A stretch of 64,000 nt of DNA, from positions 7,812,001 through 7,876,000 of the forward strand of contig JAVHKY010000052.1 of assembly GCA_035079385.1 (NCBI GenBank). Direction: 5' to 3'. Shown here in pieces: positions 44,971 through 55,758 of the stretch. How positions within the stretch are numbered: position 1 is the stretch's first letter; each line of letters begins with the position of its first letter. The position numbers and the translations under genes were made by a program. The DNA is from Aspidiotus rigidus. Lineage: Eukaryota > Arthropoda > Insecta > Hemiptera > Diaspididae. The notes under the pieces are model-generated. The model was not told the DNA's origin and did not search any database. It was given only the letters and a program-made list of their open reading frames with translations.

Positions 44971-45334
44971 TTGTCAAATATTTGACTTGTTCGTCATCAT
45001 CTTGACTCGCATACTCATACAAACGTCTAAAGTCACTACCTTTACACGTACTAGGAGTAGCTGGCTTCCACGCGTATGATAAGCCCTCTTTGTGACTAAC
45101 ATACTCGTAATCGTCCTGAGTCACTACCTTCGCTCATAGTAGAAGTAGCAGAATTGTGCAGTCAATAGTAATACTGCATCATTCGCTGGTTAACCGCCAC
45201 TTGTTCTCGCTCGTTCCTTTCTCTTGCGTCCTTTAATCGGCGTATTTTGCCGTCGTACGTATAATTTCTATATTTCGGTTCATCTATATCGTTTGGAGTA
45301 ATTTGTGTCGTCGTTCGGTGTGTTTAATTCACCC

Positions 45335-45822
45335 ATGGATGAAAATAATCAGGTCAGTGAAATATACCTACTCGTATATGATTTCATAAATTTGGAAGAT
45401 CACCCGGTTGTCGATAGGAATTATACGTACACATAAAATATACGTACTAATACTTACAGCCTGTGGCTGCAGATATGGGATAAATTTATTTACGTCCGTT
45501 AATTTAAATGCCTACATGTTCGATACACGTACTAATACCAGCAGCTCGTGGCTGCCGAATAAATCTAACTCACAAGCCTCGAATAATTTCGTCACTTCGA
45601 CATAAACGTTAATCGTAGGACTCGTGGTCCATCTTGTAGGGCTGGTGCGCCCGATTTGACCGTACTATCTTGCACTTGCAGGACATATCGTATCTATTAT
45701 AATAACGTCCTCGTCCATACTGACATTACTGACGGTATGCCTTTGTATTCCGTTAGGTAAAGGAGAATCTAGCGCCTAGTCGAAAAAGACGCAGACGTCC
45801 AGCAGAAGAAGAATACCAGTGA
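45335..45822 (+). CDS. Candidate two-exon mini-gene inside the nested transposon
   Basis: ATG at 45335 (context CACCCATGG) opens MDENNQ and ends at CAG|GTCAGT (45352). An acceptor TTGTATTCCGTTAG ends at 45756. The second part, 45757-45822, reads on in phase 0 as VKENLAPSRKRRRRPAEEEY with TGA at 45820. An AATAAA follows at 45852. The 27-residue product would carry a nuclear-localisation-like RKRRRRP. Branch-point-like TACTAAT copies occur at 45446 and 45532, so further exons are possible. No family is recognised; it could be the first and last exon of a longer transposon gene, or chance. Confidence 0.25.
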
Positions 45823-46375
45823 TTGTGATTTAGAAGATATTTATTTGTTTCAATAAAAATCTTTATTTCGCTCTTCTCACGAGAATACATGCATGTACTC
45901 GGTTAAGCTGAATCTTTCATTGCCAGTGTTTGAAGTCGTACTTCGAGAGGAAGGGGAAGGGGACAGATATTCATTTAGCAGTTTCCACTGTACACGAATC
46001 GTATTTGTGATATGACGTCCATAATTATTTTCTATTGAAATTGTCAGGAATTATGAGGTACGTTACCCCATAAAATTCCTTACGGGTTCTGTTAAAGTGA
46101 GCGCGGCGTCGTATGTTTTTTTTTAGAAGAAGAAATGGGCTCATAATTATTATTATTCCATGAAATCGTTCCTTCGTGTTTCTCAGCAGTATGCCTATCA
46201 CGGGTATTCGTATCATACTAGCGCACAAAGACAACACGGAAAAAAACCAATACCCGACGTGAATCTTGCTCCGCTTACTGCCATAACGCGCACCTACGTT
46301 TAGGCTTAGACCATACAACAGATAGACCGAGCATCGGCCATATAAGCGTGTACAACGCGTTGAACGGGAGACATG

Positions 46376-46505
46376 ATAAGAAAATAAGGGGGACTGGACC
46401 TCAATGAAGGCAACGCGGGTGAACGCGCGGAGCAGTGAACCGCACTGTACACCCGCGCCGCTCATCAAATTTGTAAACAAGGTCCAGTCCCCCTTATTTT
46501 CTTAT
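46376..46505. mobile_element. 130-bp palindromic MITE
   Basis: Perfect 26-base inverted ends including AAATAAGGGGGACTGGACCT at 46376-46401 and its complement at 46480-46505. CATGATAAGAA is repeated inverted just outside. The GC-rich middle (CGCGGGTGAACGCGCGGAGC) is unique. It abuts the R1 fragment. Confidence 0.8.
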
Positions 46506-46509
46506 GTGT

Positions 46510-47366
46510 ATTCTTATCATGTTCTCCGTGAGAGAAGCAAGGAGAAGGATCATGATGAGCACCGCCTTGTCGATCCTCCTATATGGTGCGCCAGTATGGG
46601 CCGACTGTATGAAGATACCATACCGAAGAAGAGAGATGGTAAAGATCCAACGAAGAGCTGCGCTGAGGTGTGTTAGTGCCTACCGCACTGTCTCGACGGA
46701 GGCTCTTTGTGTATTAGCACGTTCACCACCAATCGAGCTCCTTGCTGAGGAGAGAGCGGTGGTGTTCGAAGCAAAGAAGAGAACGACGACCAACCGAGAA
46801 GCTTTACGGGTCAAGCAGGAGGCCAGGCGCTCCTTGCTTGTAAAGTGGAAAGCAAGAATCGCCCAGAGTGAGCTGGGTACATGGACAACCCGTGTGCTAA
46901 TACGCGACCGTGATGAGTGGATGAACCGACACCATGGTCAGCTGAACTTTCGCCTGACGCAGGTGTTAAGCGGCCATGGCTGCTTCAACAAGTACCTTCA
47001 CGAGAAGTTAAGGAAAGTTGAGCAGGCAACGTGTTCGCACTGTAACCAAGGGCGGGATGATGGACCACAACACACCTTATTTGAGTGTGAGGGTGGAGGC
47101 GTGAGCGGGACGAGCTTAGTCGGTCTCTACAAGAGATCGGGGTAGATGAAGCGCTCGACCCGAGTAGCCTGGTACCCACCATGCTAGGTTCCGAAGAAGC
47201 ATGGAACCAGGTGTCTGCATTTGCGGCCACCATCATGAAGAGGAAGATGGACCAGGAATGGAGTAGGCAAATGCAGAACCACGCTATGGCCTACTCAACA
47301 CCTGTGTACCATCAACATCCAGATCTGCAGGAAGAAGAGGAAGAAGGATACCATCCAGATTGTTAG
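46510..47366 (+). pseudogene. R1-type LINE reverse transcriptase C-terminal fragment
   Basis: One frame (to 47145) reads SILLYGAPVWADCM, MVKIQRRAALRCVSAYRTVS, ALCVLARSPPIELLAEER, DEWMNRHHGQLNFRLTQVLS, GHGCFNKYL and the knuckle CSHCNQGRDDGPQHTLFEC. It then shifts near 47095 to the frame of 47181-47366 (EEAWNQVSAFAATIMKRK). 'LYGAP.W', 'YRTVS..AL.VLAG.PPI' and 'LTQ.LSGHGCF..YL' are characteristic of the R1 clade, whose members mostly sit in rDNA; this truncated copy is elsewhere. RT catalytic motifs are absent. Confidence 0.9.
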
Positions 47367-48235
47367 GGCCTTTATAGTTGTTGAAAGAAACTCGCGTTTA
47401 TATGGTTGCTCCGCGTCCTCTATTCCAGTGAACTTACTACGGTACGCTCACTGTTCATACGAATACCTATGTCTAACGAGCACCATACAGTGAGATTCCC
47501 GCAACAGCGACTTATTACGCCTGATGTGATGTGATAATGTCGTTTTTGTGATGTGAGTGTGTTCTCTAGTGCTGTTCTTTTTGTGCGTGCCAGGGGGGCA
47601 TCGCAGCTTGGCGGTTGTCAAAGCAACTTGGCAGTTGCCGAGTAGAAGAGGGGGTTCGCGTAGGAGATTCCTCCTTCACTGAAGTTATACCCGAAAGGGT
47701 CGATTCCGGTGTTGGAGGAAACAATATTAAATGCATACGCAACCCGCACCTACTCCATTATGGATGACGGGCGGTGCTGCACATGCGACACACAAGCGAT
47801 CATGTTCTCCGTTCAAAGATTCATTACTATGCTCGGTCTATCAGTTGTATGGTCTAAGCGTTTAGGTTATAAGGGACAAAAACGGTTCACGTAACGTCGC
47901 GGAACTGACGAGTGTCGGCGGTACCCATCGGTTACATTCGCTGTCACGTGACGTTAGACGAGCCGTATTCCTACCTTATAGCCTAAAAGTCGTCTCCGTG
48001 TTATCAGTCCAGCATACCTATCGTACTATAGTGCCTTACTCGCGAAATTTGATAGCTGGGTAACAAACACTGCGCGTCCTTACAATTCACGGGAATTTGA
48101 TATGTTCATTTCTCGATGAACAGAGCCAATTTTGGAAAACGGTCAACGGCATCGTGATCAGCGTTGAAAATACTTCTAGAATCGTATAATTTTGTTCTTG
48201 CATTTTTCAATTTTTTTTTTTTTCTTTTGTAGTGT

Positions 48236-48829
48236 AACTGTTGACAATTATTTTTGTTGCAAACCCTACTGAAACAAGCAACAGACATCTTTTAAAAGAC
48301 ACTACTCACTGCTCATGTTCTGAAGAAAAATTATTCAAGTAATATACACTAATGAAAAATTTGAACCCTCTTCAATGAAAATAAAAAATCTCAATTTAAT
48401 AGGATGAGTGCTTACAAAGAAATTACAATTTTTTGAAAAGATGTTCTGCAAGAAAACCTGCTAATCATAAATCAGTGTGGCAATAAAGCGAGCAAAAAAC
48501 AATGATATTGTTGTTTTCGTGGAACAGTAACTTTTGATCATAATATTTTGCATTAAAAATACTAAAAGGTGAAATAAATCTTCATTTTCATTTTTATTTT
48601 CATCATTTTTCCATCTTATAGACGTAAGTTGGTACTCAAATAGCAGGGGGAATTACATATCGGAAACGAGAATTGAAAATTGAATAATTGATTATCAAAA
48701 ACTTGAATAAAACCCACCCTACTGTTTGGATTGACTCAATTTTTTGCTGATACAATCTCCTAGGTATGGAGCACATCACTGCGTTGCAGGAAGGTTCTAA
48801 TTTTGAATCTGAGCTTTTATTTTCCCCAT
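48236..48829. other. AT-rich spacer, no gene seen
   Basis: No recognisable coding or repeat structure apart from A/T-rich runs. Confidence 0.4.
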
Positions 48830-51430
48830 TGAAGTTGGTCAATTTTGGCATTTTTCACAACTTCAACTCAGAATTGAGGAAACTGAGACGGGAACCGTTT
48901 TCAGCGCGAAAATCTACTTTAGAATCAACTTTTGTTTTCCATGTTCCCAAAACACTGTTGGACAGTGAAATTCATCAAATCGCCAGGGTTCCCAAAATAG
49001 GGCTTGAAAATTAACTAAATTACAGTATTGAGCTGAATTTCAAAAATTTTAGTAATCAAATTTTGTTTCTTATGTGAATTTGGATGGGGGAAACGGAAAA
49101 AATAGTTACAAAATCCTAAGAAGCACCAAAATGGGTTAATGGGCCCAAAAAGGGTCAAAATTTCCCCAAGGTGGAAAATCGTTCAAACATTTGAATTGTA
49201 ATTTTATTTGTAAGTGGAATTTCGCGCTGAGTCCAAAAAAAATGCATGAAAAGCTCTTCAAAGCACCAAAAAGAGGTTAATGGGCCCAAAAAGGGCCAAA
49301 ATTTATTCAAATTGGAAAATCGTTCGAACTTTCAAATGTTAATTTGATTTTCAAGTGGAATTTCGCGCTGAGTCCGAAAAAAACGTTTAAAAACTACTTC
49401 GGAGCACCAAAATTGGTTGATGGGCTCAAAGAGAATCAAAATTCCTCCAATATGAAAAATTTGTGTAATCTTCAAAAGTTGTTTTCAATTCTGAAGTAAA
49501 ATTTAGCGCCGAGTCCGAGAAAAATACTGAAATGGCCCTAGATGATCTCCAAAATGAAAAATCAAAAAAATTATCCATTCTGCAGTAAAATTGTTGATTC
49601 AGGGGATGGAAGGAATGTCGAGAAGTTCGTCTGCCGTTGAGTGCTCGCGGAGTGAGAGATCGACAAGCGTCGGGTGAGAAATACCAAAGAAGAAATTTCT
49701 GAAATTTTCCTCATTTGGGGGATTGGAGGGAGACGACAAATTTATCTTCCGTTGAAGGTTCGCGGTTAGAGACTGACTAGGGCTCTGCGTATGATCAAAG
49801 CGGGAAAAAGTGCGAAAACTCTCATTGTTTCAGTCAAAGAACGCAAAGTTGGTCTTCTGTTGCGTGCTTGCGATGAGAGATCAACTGACGCCCCACCTAT
49901 GAACGAAGCGAGCCAAAGTGCAAAAACTCCTTGATTCAGGCAATGGGAGGATACCGCAAATTCTGTCGTGCTCGTGATGAGTGATCAGCTACAGCTCAGT
50001 CTTTGATTGAGGCAGACGAACGCCCAGGTTTCACCCGGTGGAGGGAATGATACCGCCCAGGTCGTCTTCTGTCATGAGCTCGCGGTAAGAGAACAATCAA
50101 GACCCCGTGTATGACAGAGGCACGCGAATGATCCCTTGGTTCAACATAGATCGACTGAGGCCCCGTGTATGATCAAGGCGAGTGCTTCCGTAAAAACTCC
50201 TGTTGTTCCTCGCCAAGGAGAGAATGATGCCGACGACTTCGTCTCCCATCACATGCTCGCGGTGAAAGATCGACTGGCCCCGCGTATGATCAAGGCGGGT
50301 TCTTTCGCCAAAACTCCAATTGTTTCGGGCGAAAGAGAGAATGATACGGGCGACTTCGGTTCCCATTTCATGCTCACGGTAAAAGATCGACTGAGACCCC
50401 GCGTATGATCAAGGCGGGTGAATACACGGATATACTCGTGGTTTATCACAAAAGAGAGAACTTCACGGCATCATTTGCGACTTTATGAACAACCACGAGA
50501 ATTTTTGAGTATTCGTTTGACTCCGTGGTATCGGGGGGCCCAACCCTTCTCTCACCGCGAGCTGACAACGAAAGACAAGCTTCCCTGAAACGTCACTCTC
50601 TCGGCTGGCGCTACGAGAAAATGATTGCACTCTTACTCGCATTCATTGCTAGAGGCACTATGGCCAATTAATACTGCGAGTTCACAATGTAAGATGAGCA
50701 TCTTAATACCAAACTCTCCATCGCATGATGAAACAATGTGAGTTTCCAAACTGTTACCAGCTTCGATCATACGCAGGGCCTCAGTCGATCACCGGGAGCA
50801 ATCTTTGTTCTCGCGAAGCACGATTTCTTTGAGAACCAAATGAAATTTGAAAGACCAAGTGATTTTCCAAATTGGTAAACTTGTGATCGTTTTTCGGCAC
50901 TTCCACACATTTTGGTGCTTCACATTCAACAGTTTTGTTTTCAACTCAGCACACAATTTTACCCCAGAATCAAGAAAAACTTTGAAGGTTAGGCGATTTT
51001 TTCGTTTTGGAGAAATGTCGAACCTTTTTGGTCCCATTAACCCATTCTTGTGCTTCGCAGAATTTCTTAACAATGTTATTCAGATTTAGCGCTAAATTTT
51101 ATCTCAGAATTGAGAAAAACTTTGAAGGTTAGGCGATTTTATCATTTTGGGGAAATTTTGACCCTTTTTGGGCCCATTAACCCATTTTGGTGGTTTGCAG
51201 AATTTCTTAACAATTTTATTGAGATTTAGCGCAAAATCTTATTTCAGAATCGAGAAAAACTTTGAAAGTTGGGCGATTGGTTCATTTTGGGGGAAACTTT
51301 GACCTCTTTTGGGCCCAATAAACCATTTTGGTGCTTCGCAGAATTTTTCAACAATCTTATTCGGATTCAGCGCTAAGGATTGGGGAACACTTTGAAGATT
51401 TCGCGATTCTTTCAATCAGGAAAATTGTTT
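48830..51430. repeat. Large inverted arrangement of 140-bp repeats around a central array
   Basis: Left arm (about 48830-49560): units spaced 140-141 bases with GCACCAAAA, TTAATGGGCCCAAAAAGGG and TTTCGCGCTGAGTCC. Right arm (about 50840-51430): the inverse complement of the same unit, spaced about 140 (GGGCCCATTAACCCATTTTG, GCAGAATTTCTTAACAA, TTTAGCGC). The arms face each other across a different tandem array. No coding content. This could be long tandem-repeat termini of one large element or a satellite inversion. Confidence 0.75.
49590..50420. repeat. Degenerate ~117-bp tandem array
   Basis: About seven units recognised by CCCCGCGTATGATCAAGGCG, AAAGATCGACTG, ATGCTCGCGGT and AAAACTCC..TTGTTTC. 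The best-matched units end at about 50165, 50282 and 50402 (spacing 117-120). GC-rich compared with the arms around it. Frames of up to 90 codons inside come from the repeat. Confidence 0.75.
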
Positions 51431-51649
51431 TTTGATAATTCACAACCTTGGGAACCGCTGCAGTAAAATTTCAGCACATTTTGGTCCATAACTCGGCTCA
51501 GAAAAGGCGTAGAAACTTGGGATCTGGCTCAAATTAAAGATAAAATTGGGATACAAAATTCGTACATTTAAACTATACGTCTAACATTTTGCATTTTCGC
51601 GCTACGACAGATTTAACGCAAACTCTCATTTAACTGGTAACATCTTTCT

Positions 51650-51753
51650 AGTTCACCCTGTATAGCCCGAGAGTCGAAATTTTTCGAAGTTTTTTGTTGA
51701 ACGGCGCACGGCAATATTTTCAAAAAATCCCCCATAGAACAAGTTTCCTGTTA
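51650..51753 (-). mobile_element. Partial member of the CAGGGAACCTGTT element family
   Basis: In inverse complement it shares AACAGGAAACTTGTT.TATGG, GCCGTGCGCCGT and ATTTCGACTCTCG with the left part of 56599-57207. It lacks the minisatellite and the other end. Confidence 0.65.
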
Positions 51754-54032
51754 AAATAAATAATAAATAAAACCAATCGTCAATGAAACCAGATATTTGT
51801 AGAATGATCCACAAAACTCAAGTTTATAAAGTCTATCACCATGACGTCACATCAACTGAGGTGAAGGTATTCATAATCCAACAGGGAAACCTGTTTTGTT
51901 TAAATTTAGACTAGAACCTGTGACTAGAACTGATCTAACCCTGTCCACCTTGCTATGAGGCTATAAAAGTTGTTTTTGCGGTATATAAAAATTTTTATTT
52001 CTACTACTGTTCTGAATATTCATAAAATCATAATTCAATGTGATTGACCGTAACCTACAAAATTGATTCTTAGCCTAATATTAATGTAGTAAAACTTGGA
52101 GGAAGTTTCATGCCCCCTCCCCTTATCCACCTCTTACGGGTTTAATACCTCACTTTTCTAGCTAGAAAAGTCGGTAAAAATAAACAATATATTGTACCCG
52201 AACTTGGTTTACTCGTTTGTCTAACCTATAAAATTCCATGTCTTGAGATACCTCATATCAACTATGAACCACTATCAATTATGTATACATGAAATAAAAA
52301 TGACGTATAAATCAATAATTAATTAAGAGTGAAATCACCAAGATAGTCCAGCAGCACACTTGATGAAGACTAAAAAATTGTACTCAATCAGTCAAACTCC
52401 AAGTTTTCACTATCGAGTATGACTGATAATAATGAAATAAAATAAAAGTGAACAACCCTCCATTGCCACTATCCGTTTAAAAACAAATTTAACAAAACAA
52501 AATTCAAGGCTCCAGGGGCTGTGGGAAGCGAGATACAAGGGTACTACATTTGAATGAAATATCATCGAAAATAAAATTCAATGAACCCGTGGTGAAGAAA
52601 GTGGCTGCGGCTACAATGAAACAAACTGAGCAACGTGAACGAGCAACGGGCAACCGAAACAAATTAGTTTGATTCGGTTGCTTGTTTTTTACACACCACT
52701 ACCGTTTCAAAATTGCTCGTTGCGCGTTGCTCGTTGCCAACTTCGCGTATTGTAGCTGCCACCTGAACCAATAATGAAAGTGTTGAATGATAAAAGGTTC
52801 TTCATCACAATACACGTACTGAGACTTTTCAACCACAATGCAAAAATCATTGAGAGAGTCACTCCCTCTCTTTAAATTAAATACCAATGACTTGTCCATC
52901 ATGACAAATATTTGTAGAATGAACAATAGAACTCAGTTTATAAATGCTATCACTATGACGTCACATCAACTGATAACAGAGTAAAAATACCTACAATCAG
53001 ATAAGGAAACCGGAATTTTGTTTTAACTTAGTCTACAAGTCATCTAAAACCTACGAAACGTCTCCAGAAAAACCTCCCCCTGCCCAAACTGCTACGAGAC
53101 TATAACAGTTGTCTCTGCGATCTTTGCAAATTGGTATTTCGATAACTCCCAATATCATTAACCGTAACCTACAGAAATCGTATTAACTCAATTGGAAACG
53201 CGCTGAGGAATTACTATCAATTATTTGTCAAAAAAAATTTTGGTACCCACCTTCAGATTAAGACTATAACTTATCTAAGTCTCGAAAAAACCCATCCGGT
53301 AGTTTTGGAGGAGATCCGCGGAAAAAAAATTTCTGTCAGCGTAAATATAGGCCTGTATAAAAAAAAAAAACTGATTTTTTTCACGCTGAAAGTAATATAC
53401 ACAGGCCTCCAAAGCATGGAGAAAGTTGACTGCTTCTTCCCCCTGTCAATCTTGCCTACAGATGTAATACCGCACTTTTCGAGCTAGAAAACTAAGTAAA
53501 AAAAGAAGAGCTCTACAATAATTTTTTCCTATACATTATTCTTAGCTTAGTATTAGTCTAGTATACTGTATATTAGGCTGAGTGGTTCAATTCTTTGTCA
53601 CTTCCGTTTCCTGGCATCTCTTAAACTACCTCCAGATGCTATTCCTCTCGTGCACTCATAAATTGTATTCACGCTATCATATCACCATTTTCTATGAAAA
53701 CTCCATCCCGATATTCTTCATCTGGGAATCCAGCTACAAGGAGATCCCGAAAAATGAAAAAAAAATCCAATGAGGAAACCTGAATTTTGTTTTGATTTAG
53801 GCTAGGAGTTATGTAAAACCTACGAAACGTCTCCAGAAAATTTACTCTCCCTCCCCCGGCACACATTGTTACAAGGCTATAACAGTTGTTTCTGCGATCT
53901 TTGCAAATTGATAATTCGATTACTCCCAAAACCTACAGAATTTTATTGACTCAATTGGAAACGCGCTGAAGAATTACTATCAATTAATTGTCAAATAAAT
54001 TGTTGGTACCCACCTTAAGATGGCTACTCATG

Positions 54033-54175
54033 AATTGCGGCCCGCGCTCTTTTGCGATGGATGAATTGCGGCCGGGGGTTATAAGACTATTGTATTAGTT
54101 GCGGCCGATAGCCAAAACAGAGATGAGCGAGTTGCGGCCGGTGATGTCGGGAAGACCATGAACGAATTGCGGCCG
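54033..54175. repeat. Five GAATTGCGGCCG-type motifs at ~33-base spacing
   Basis: TTGCGGCC occurs near 54035, 54066, 54098, 54131 and 54167, spaced 31-36 bases, while the sequence between is unrelated. On the minus strand this gives a recurring RPQL/F every eleven residues at the end of the FLYWCH relic frame. Confidence 0.7.
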
Positions 54176-54540
54176 GTACATGTAGTTCATCCAACGTTTT
54201 CGGTAGAGGAGGATACACCTTACGTCGAGCAAGATACATATTATTACGAATGTACATCAGATCACGCAGGGTCAACGCTTCAAGTGCTTCCTTGTCTAAT
54301 TTGCGGTGAATAACCTTTCTTAGGTCTATCGCTGACGTCTTCCAGTGCCTTCCGCTTCACTCCGTTACTTACCTATTCTTTGACGTGCCAATTTACTTTC
54401 TTCCTGGGGTTTATGATTATGCTCTAAATTCTCTTCCAGGATTGCGCCAGTAACATCAATTTCGCGATATGCGAGGCACCGTTTTTGAGTACGGGCAATA
54501 TCATCCGCAAGTAGTTTGTGAAATCTAAATCGCCCTTAAG
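54087..54540 (-). pseudogene. FLYWCH-type transposon (MULE-like) fragment
   Basis: The minus strand holds, in shifting frames, a FLYWCH-finger end (YREIDVTGAILEEN, EHNHKPQEESKLARQRI) and then ALTLRDLMYIRNNMYLARRK, VYPPLPKTLDELH. 'EHNH.P' followed by 'LTLRDL.YIR.N.Y.ARRK..P.LP....E' is the pattern of FLYWCH-zinc-finger transposon proteins in insects. Frameshifts and stops lie between the pieces. It interrupts the dispersed repeat. Confidence 0.7.
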
Positions 54541-54577
54541 ATATGAGACTATAACTTATCTAAGTCTCGAAAAACAA

Positions 54578-54962
54578 CGGATTCCTTAACGAAGTTGAAC
54601 GAGGAACGCAAGGAACCTGTTTTATGAGTCATATGGGATTTGATAGAATTCAGACAGCCTAGACCGAGATAAAGCTAGTTTAAAGGAGGCCTAGACCTAC
54701 TATAAGCCTAGGATAATAAGGTTTGAGAGTCTACATTTTTCTCGAATCTCGAGCTATATATGATAGGAGGCGGACTTAGAAAACTATGGACTCTCAAGCC
54801 ATATGTGATAGAAGAGGGACTTGGAAAAATGCCTATCATATATGGCTCAAGAGTCGAAATTTTTCCAAGTCCCCCTCCTATCATATATGGCTAGAGAACC
54901 GAAATATTTTCCAAGTTTTTTGTTGGACGGAAAAAGCCCCCCATACAACAGGTTCCCTGTTA
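54578..54962 (-). mobile_element. Copy of the CAGGGAACCTGTT element family (inverted orientation)
   Basis: Ends match 56599-57207 in inverse complement: GGATTCCTTAACGAAGTTGA, GCAAGGAACCTGTTTTATGA on one side and CATACAACAGGTTCCCTGTT on the other. Inside are only a few 45-bp-type units, some inverted relative to the others (54747-54836 against 54838-54900). The flanks correspond to a filled site in the dispersed repeat (TAAGTCTCGAAAAA .. CATCC.GTAGTTT; compare 53270-53310). Confidence 0.75.
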
Positions 54963-55467
54963 ATAATCCATCCAGTAGTTTTCGGAGACCCGCGGACGAA
55001 AAATTTTTATTTATGCCCAAATATAGGCCCATACGTACAAAGAAACCTGATTTTTTTCAGGCTGAAAGTAATATATAGGGCCTCCAAAGCGTCGAAGTAT
55101 TCTGTGAGTTTCTAAATTCTTTATCACCTCCGATTCCTGGCATCTCTTAATGCTATCTCCAGCTGATATTCCTCTCGTGCACTCATAAATTGTATTCTCG
55201 CTATCATCACTATTTTCTATGCAAACTCCATCCCAAGATTTTTCATCTGGGAATCCAGCTACAAGGAGATCCCGAAAAACTAAAAAAATCAATGTTGAAG
55301 CCAAAGAAGCAACCAATCAGCCACCAGTCAACCCCTCATTCCTTCCCTCACGCTTCAACATTTCCAAACGTATTAACAAAAGGGTTATATATGTTACGGT
55401 ACAAGTACGTCGACGGTTCATCAAGTAGGTTTTCCGCTGCCGCGGAGCGCGTGATTTCACGACCACC

Positions 55468-55688
55468 TGTACTATAGAGGGGGGGTATGGCAATACGCCA
55501 TTTTAGCAGCAAAAAGAAGGCTCTCAAGTACGAACGCGTTCGCGCAGTGTTGCGGAATATTCGGCAGAGCCGGGCAACATCGGTCACGTTCGTTTTCTCG
55601 CGATGCTTTGCGATACGCATTCGTACGTCGGACACTTCTTTTTGCTGCTAAAATGGCGTATTGCCATACCCCCCTCTATAGTACCCTA
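55468..55688. mobile_element. 221-bp palindromic MITE with 7-bp TSD
   Basis: About 50 bases at each end are perfect inverse complements (GTACTATAGAGGGGGGTATG, ACGCCATTTTAGCAGC, AAAAAGAAG). GACCACC flanks both sides (55461-55467, 55689-55695). Copy A of element X shows the empty site (TTTCACGACCACCTTGTTGC). The near-identical arms point to a recent insertion. Confidence 0.92.
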
Positions 55689-55758
55689 GACCACCTTGTT
55701 GCCGAGTAGACGCGTTGAATGAACGAGCTCGGCGCCTTCAACCGCTCGACCACAGGGC

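Larger units (their letters stand above)
44547..46284. mobile_element. Inner TIR element carrying a candidate small gene (IR3)
   Basis: ATGGCAGTAAGCGGAGC at 44547-44563 recurs as a perfect inverse complement at 46268-46284. Weaker matching extends outward (GCGC). Inside lie a tRNA-like B-box, 74-bp tandem repeats, a candidate two-exon gene with polyadenylation signal, and a third copy of the GTTCTGTTAAAGTGAGCGCG motif at 46085. TSD not fixed, so the unit is less certain than its neighbours. Confidence 0.55.
46305..47858. mobile_element. hAT-like TIR element with 8-bp TSD carrying an R1 LINE tail (IR4)
   Basis: Ends CTTAGACCATACAAC.GATA and complement match over about 28 bases with one change. 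CGTTTAGG lies directly outside both ends (46297-46304, 47859-47866). Eight-base duplications are typical of hAT elements. The tip is shared with the MITE at 13300-13548. The interior is mainly an R1-type LINE fragment, not a transposase. Confidence 0.8.
44212..48038. mobile_element. Composite element with TAAGGCACTATAG ends (IR2)
   Basis: Ends match the 232-bp MITE at 24901-25132 (AGTACGATAGGTATGCTGG, TGATAACACG.AGACGAC). The right 170 bases keep that MITE's body (ACGTAACGTCGCGGAACTGA). The flanks carry CTCGCAA and CTCGCGA (44205-44211, 48039-48045), a 7-base duplication with one change. Instead of 232 bp it is 3.8 kb, because at least three other elements sit inside. Confidence 0.8.
44029..48235. 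mobile_element. Outermost palindromic MITE of a nested stack (IR1)
   Basis: Left arm 44029-44193 is about 90% alike to the inverse complement of right arm 48070-48235. Both run from ACTACAAAA plus an A-run through TTGAAAAATGCA, ACGATGCCGTTGACCG and CATCGAGAAATGAACA to GACGCGCAGTGT. The short unpaired middle holds ACTCGC on each side of the IR2 element. No genes of its own. Confidence 0.85.
51780..55380. repeat. Dispersed repeat family block 2
   Basis: Several copies of the modules listed for 17880-20640: AAGGAAACC.GAATTTTGTT at about 51885, 53003 and 53775; TAGTCTAGTATACTGTATAT at 53550; GCACACTTGATGAAGA at 52360; GGAGATCCGCGGA at 53310 and a variant at 54985; TTTCCAAACGTATTAACAAA just before 55381. 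The order differs from block 1, and other elements interrupt it. No gene seen in it outside those. Confidence 0.75.

Noticed and set aside
49590..51430. Regular repeats that could suggest a CRISPR array
   Set aside because: Units are over 100 bases, degenerate, without constant short repeats and unique spacers, and no cas genes exist; the host is a eukaryote.
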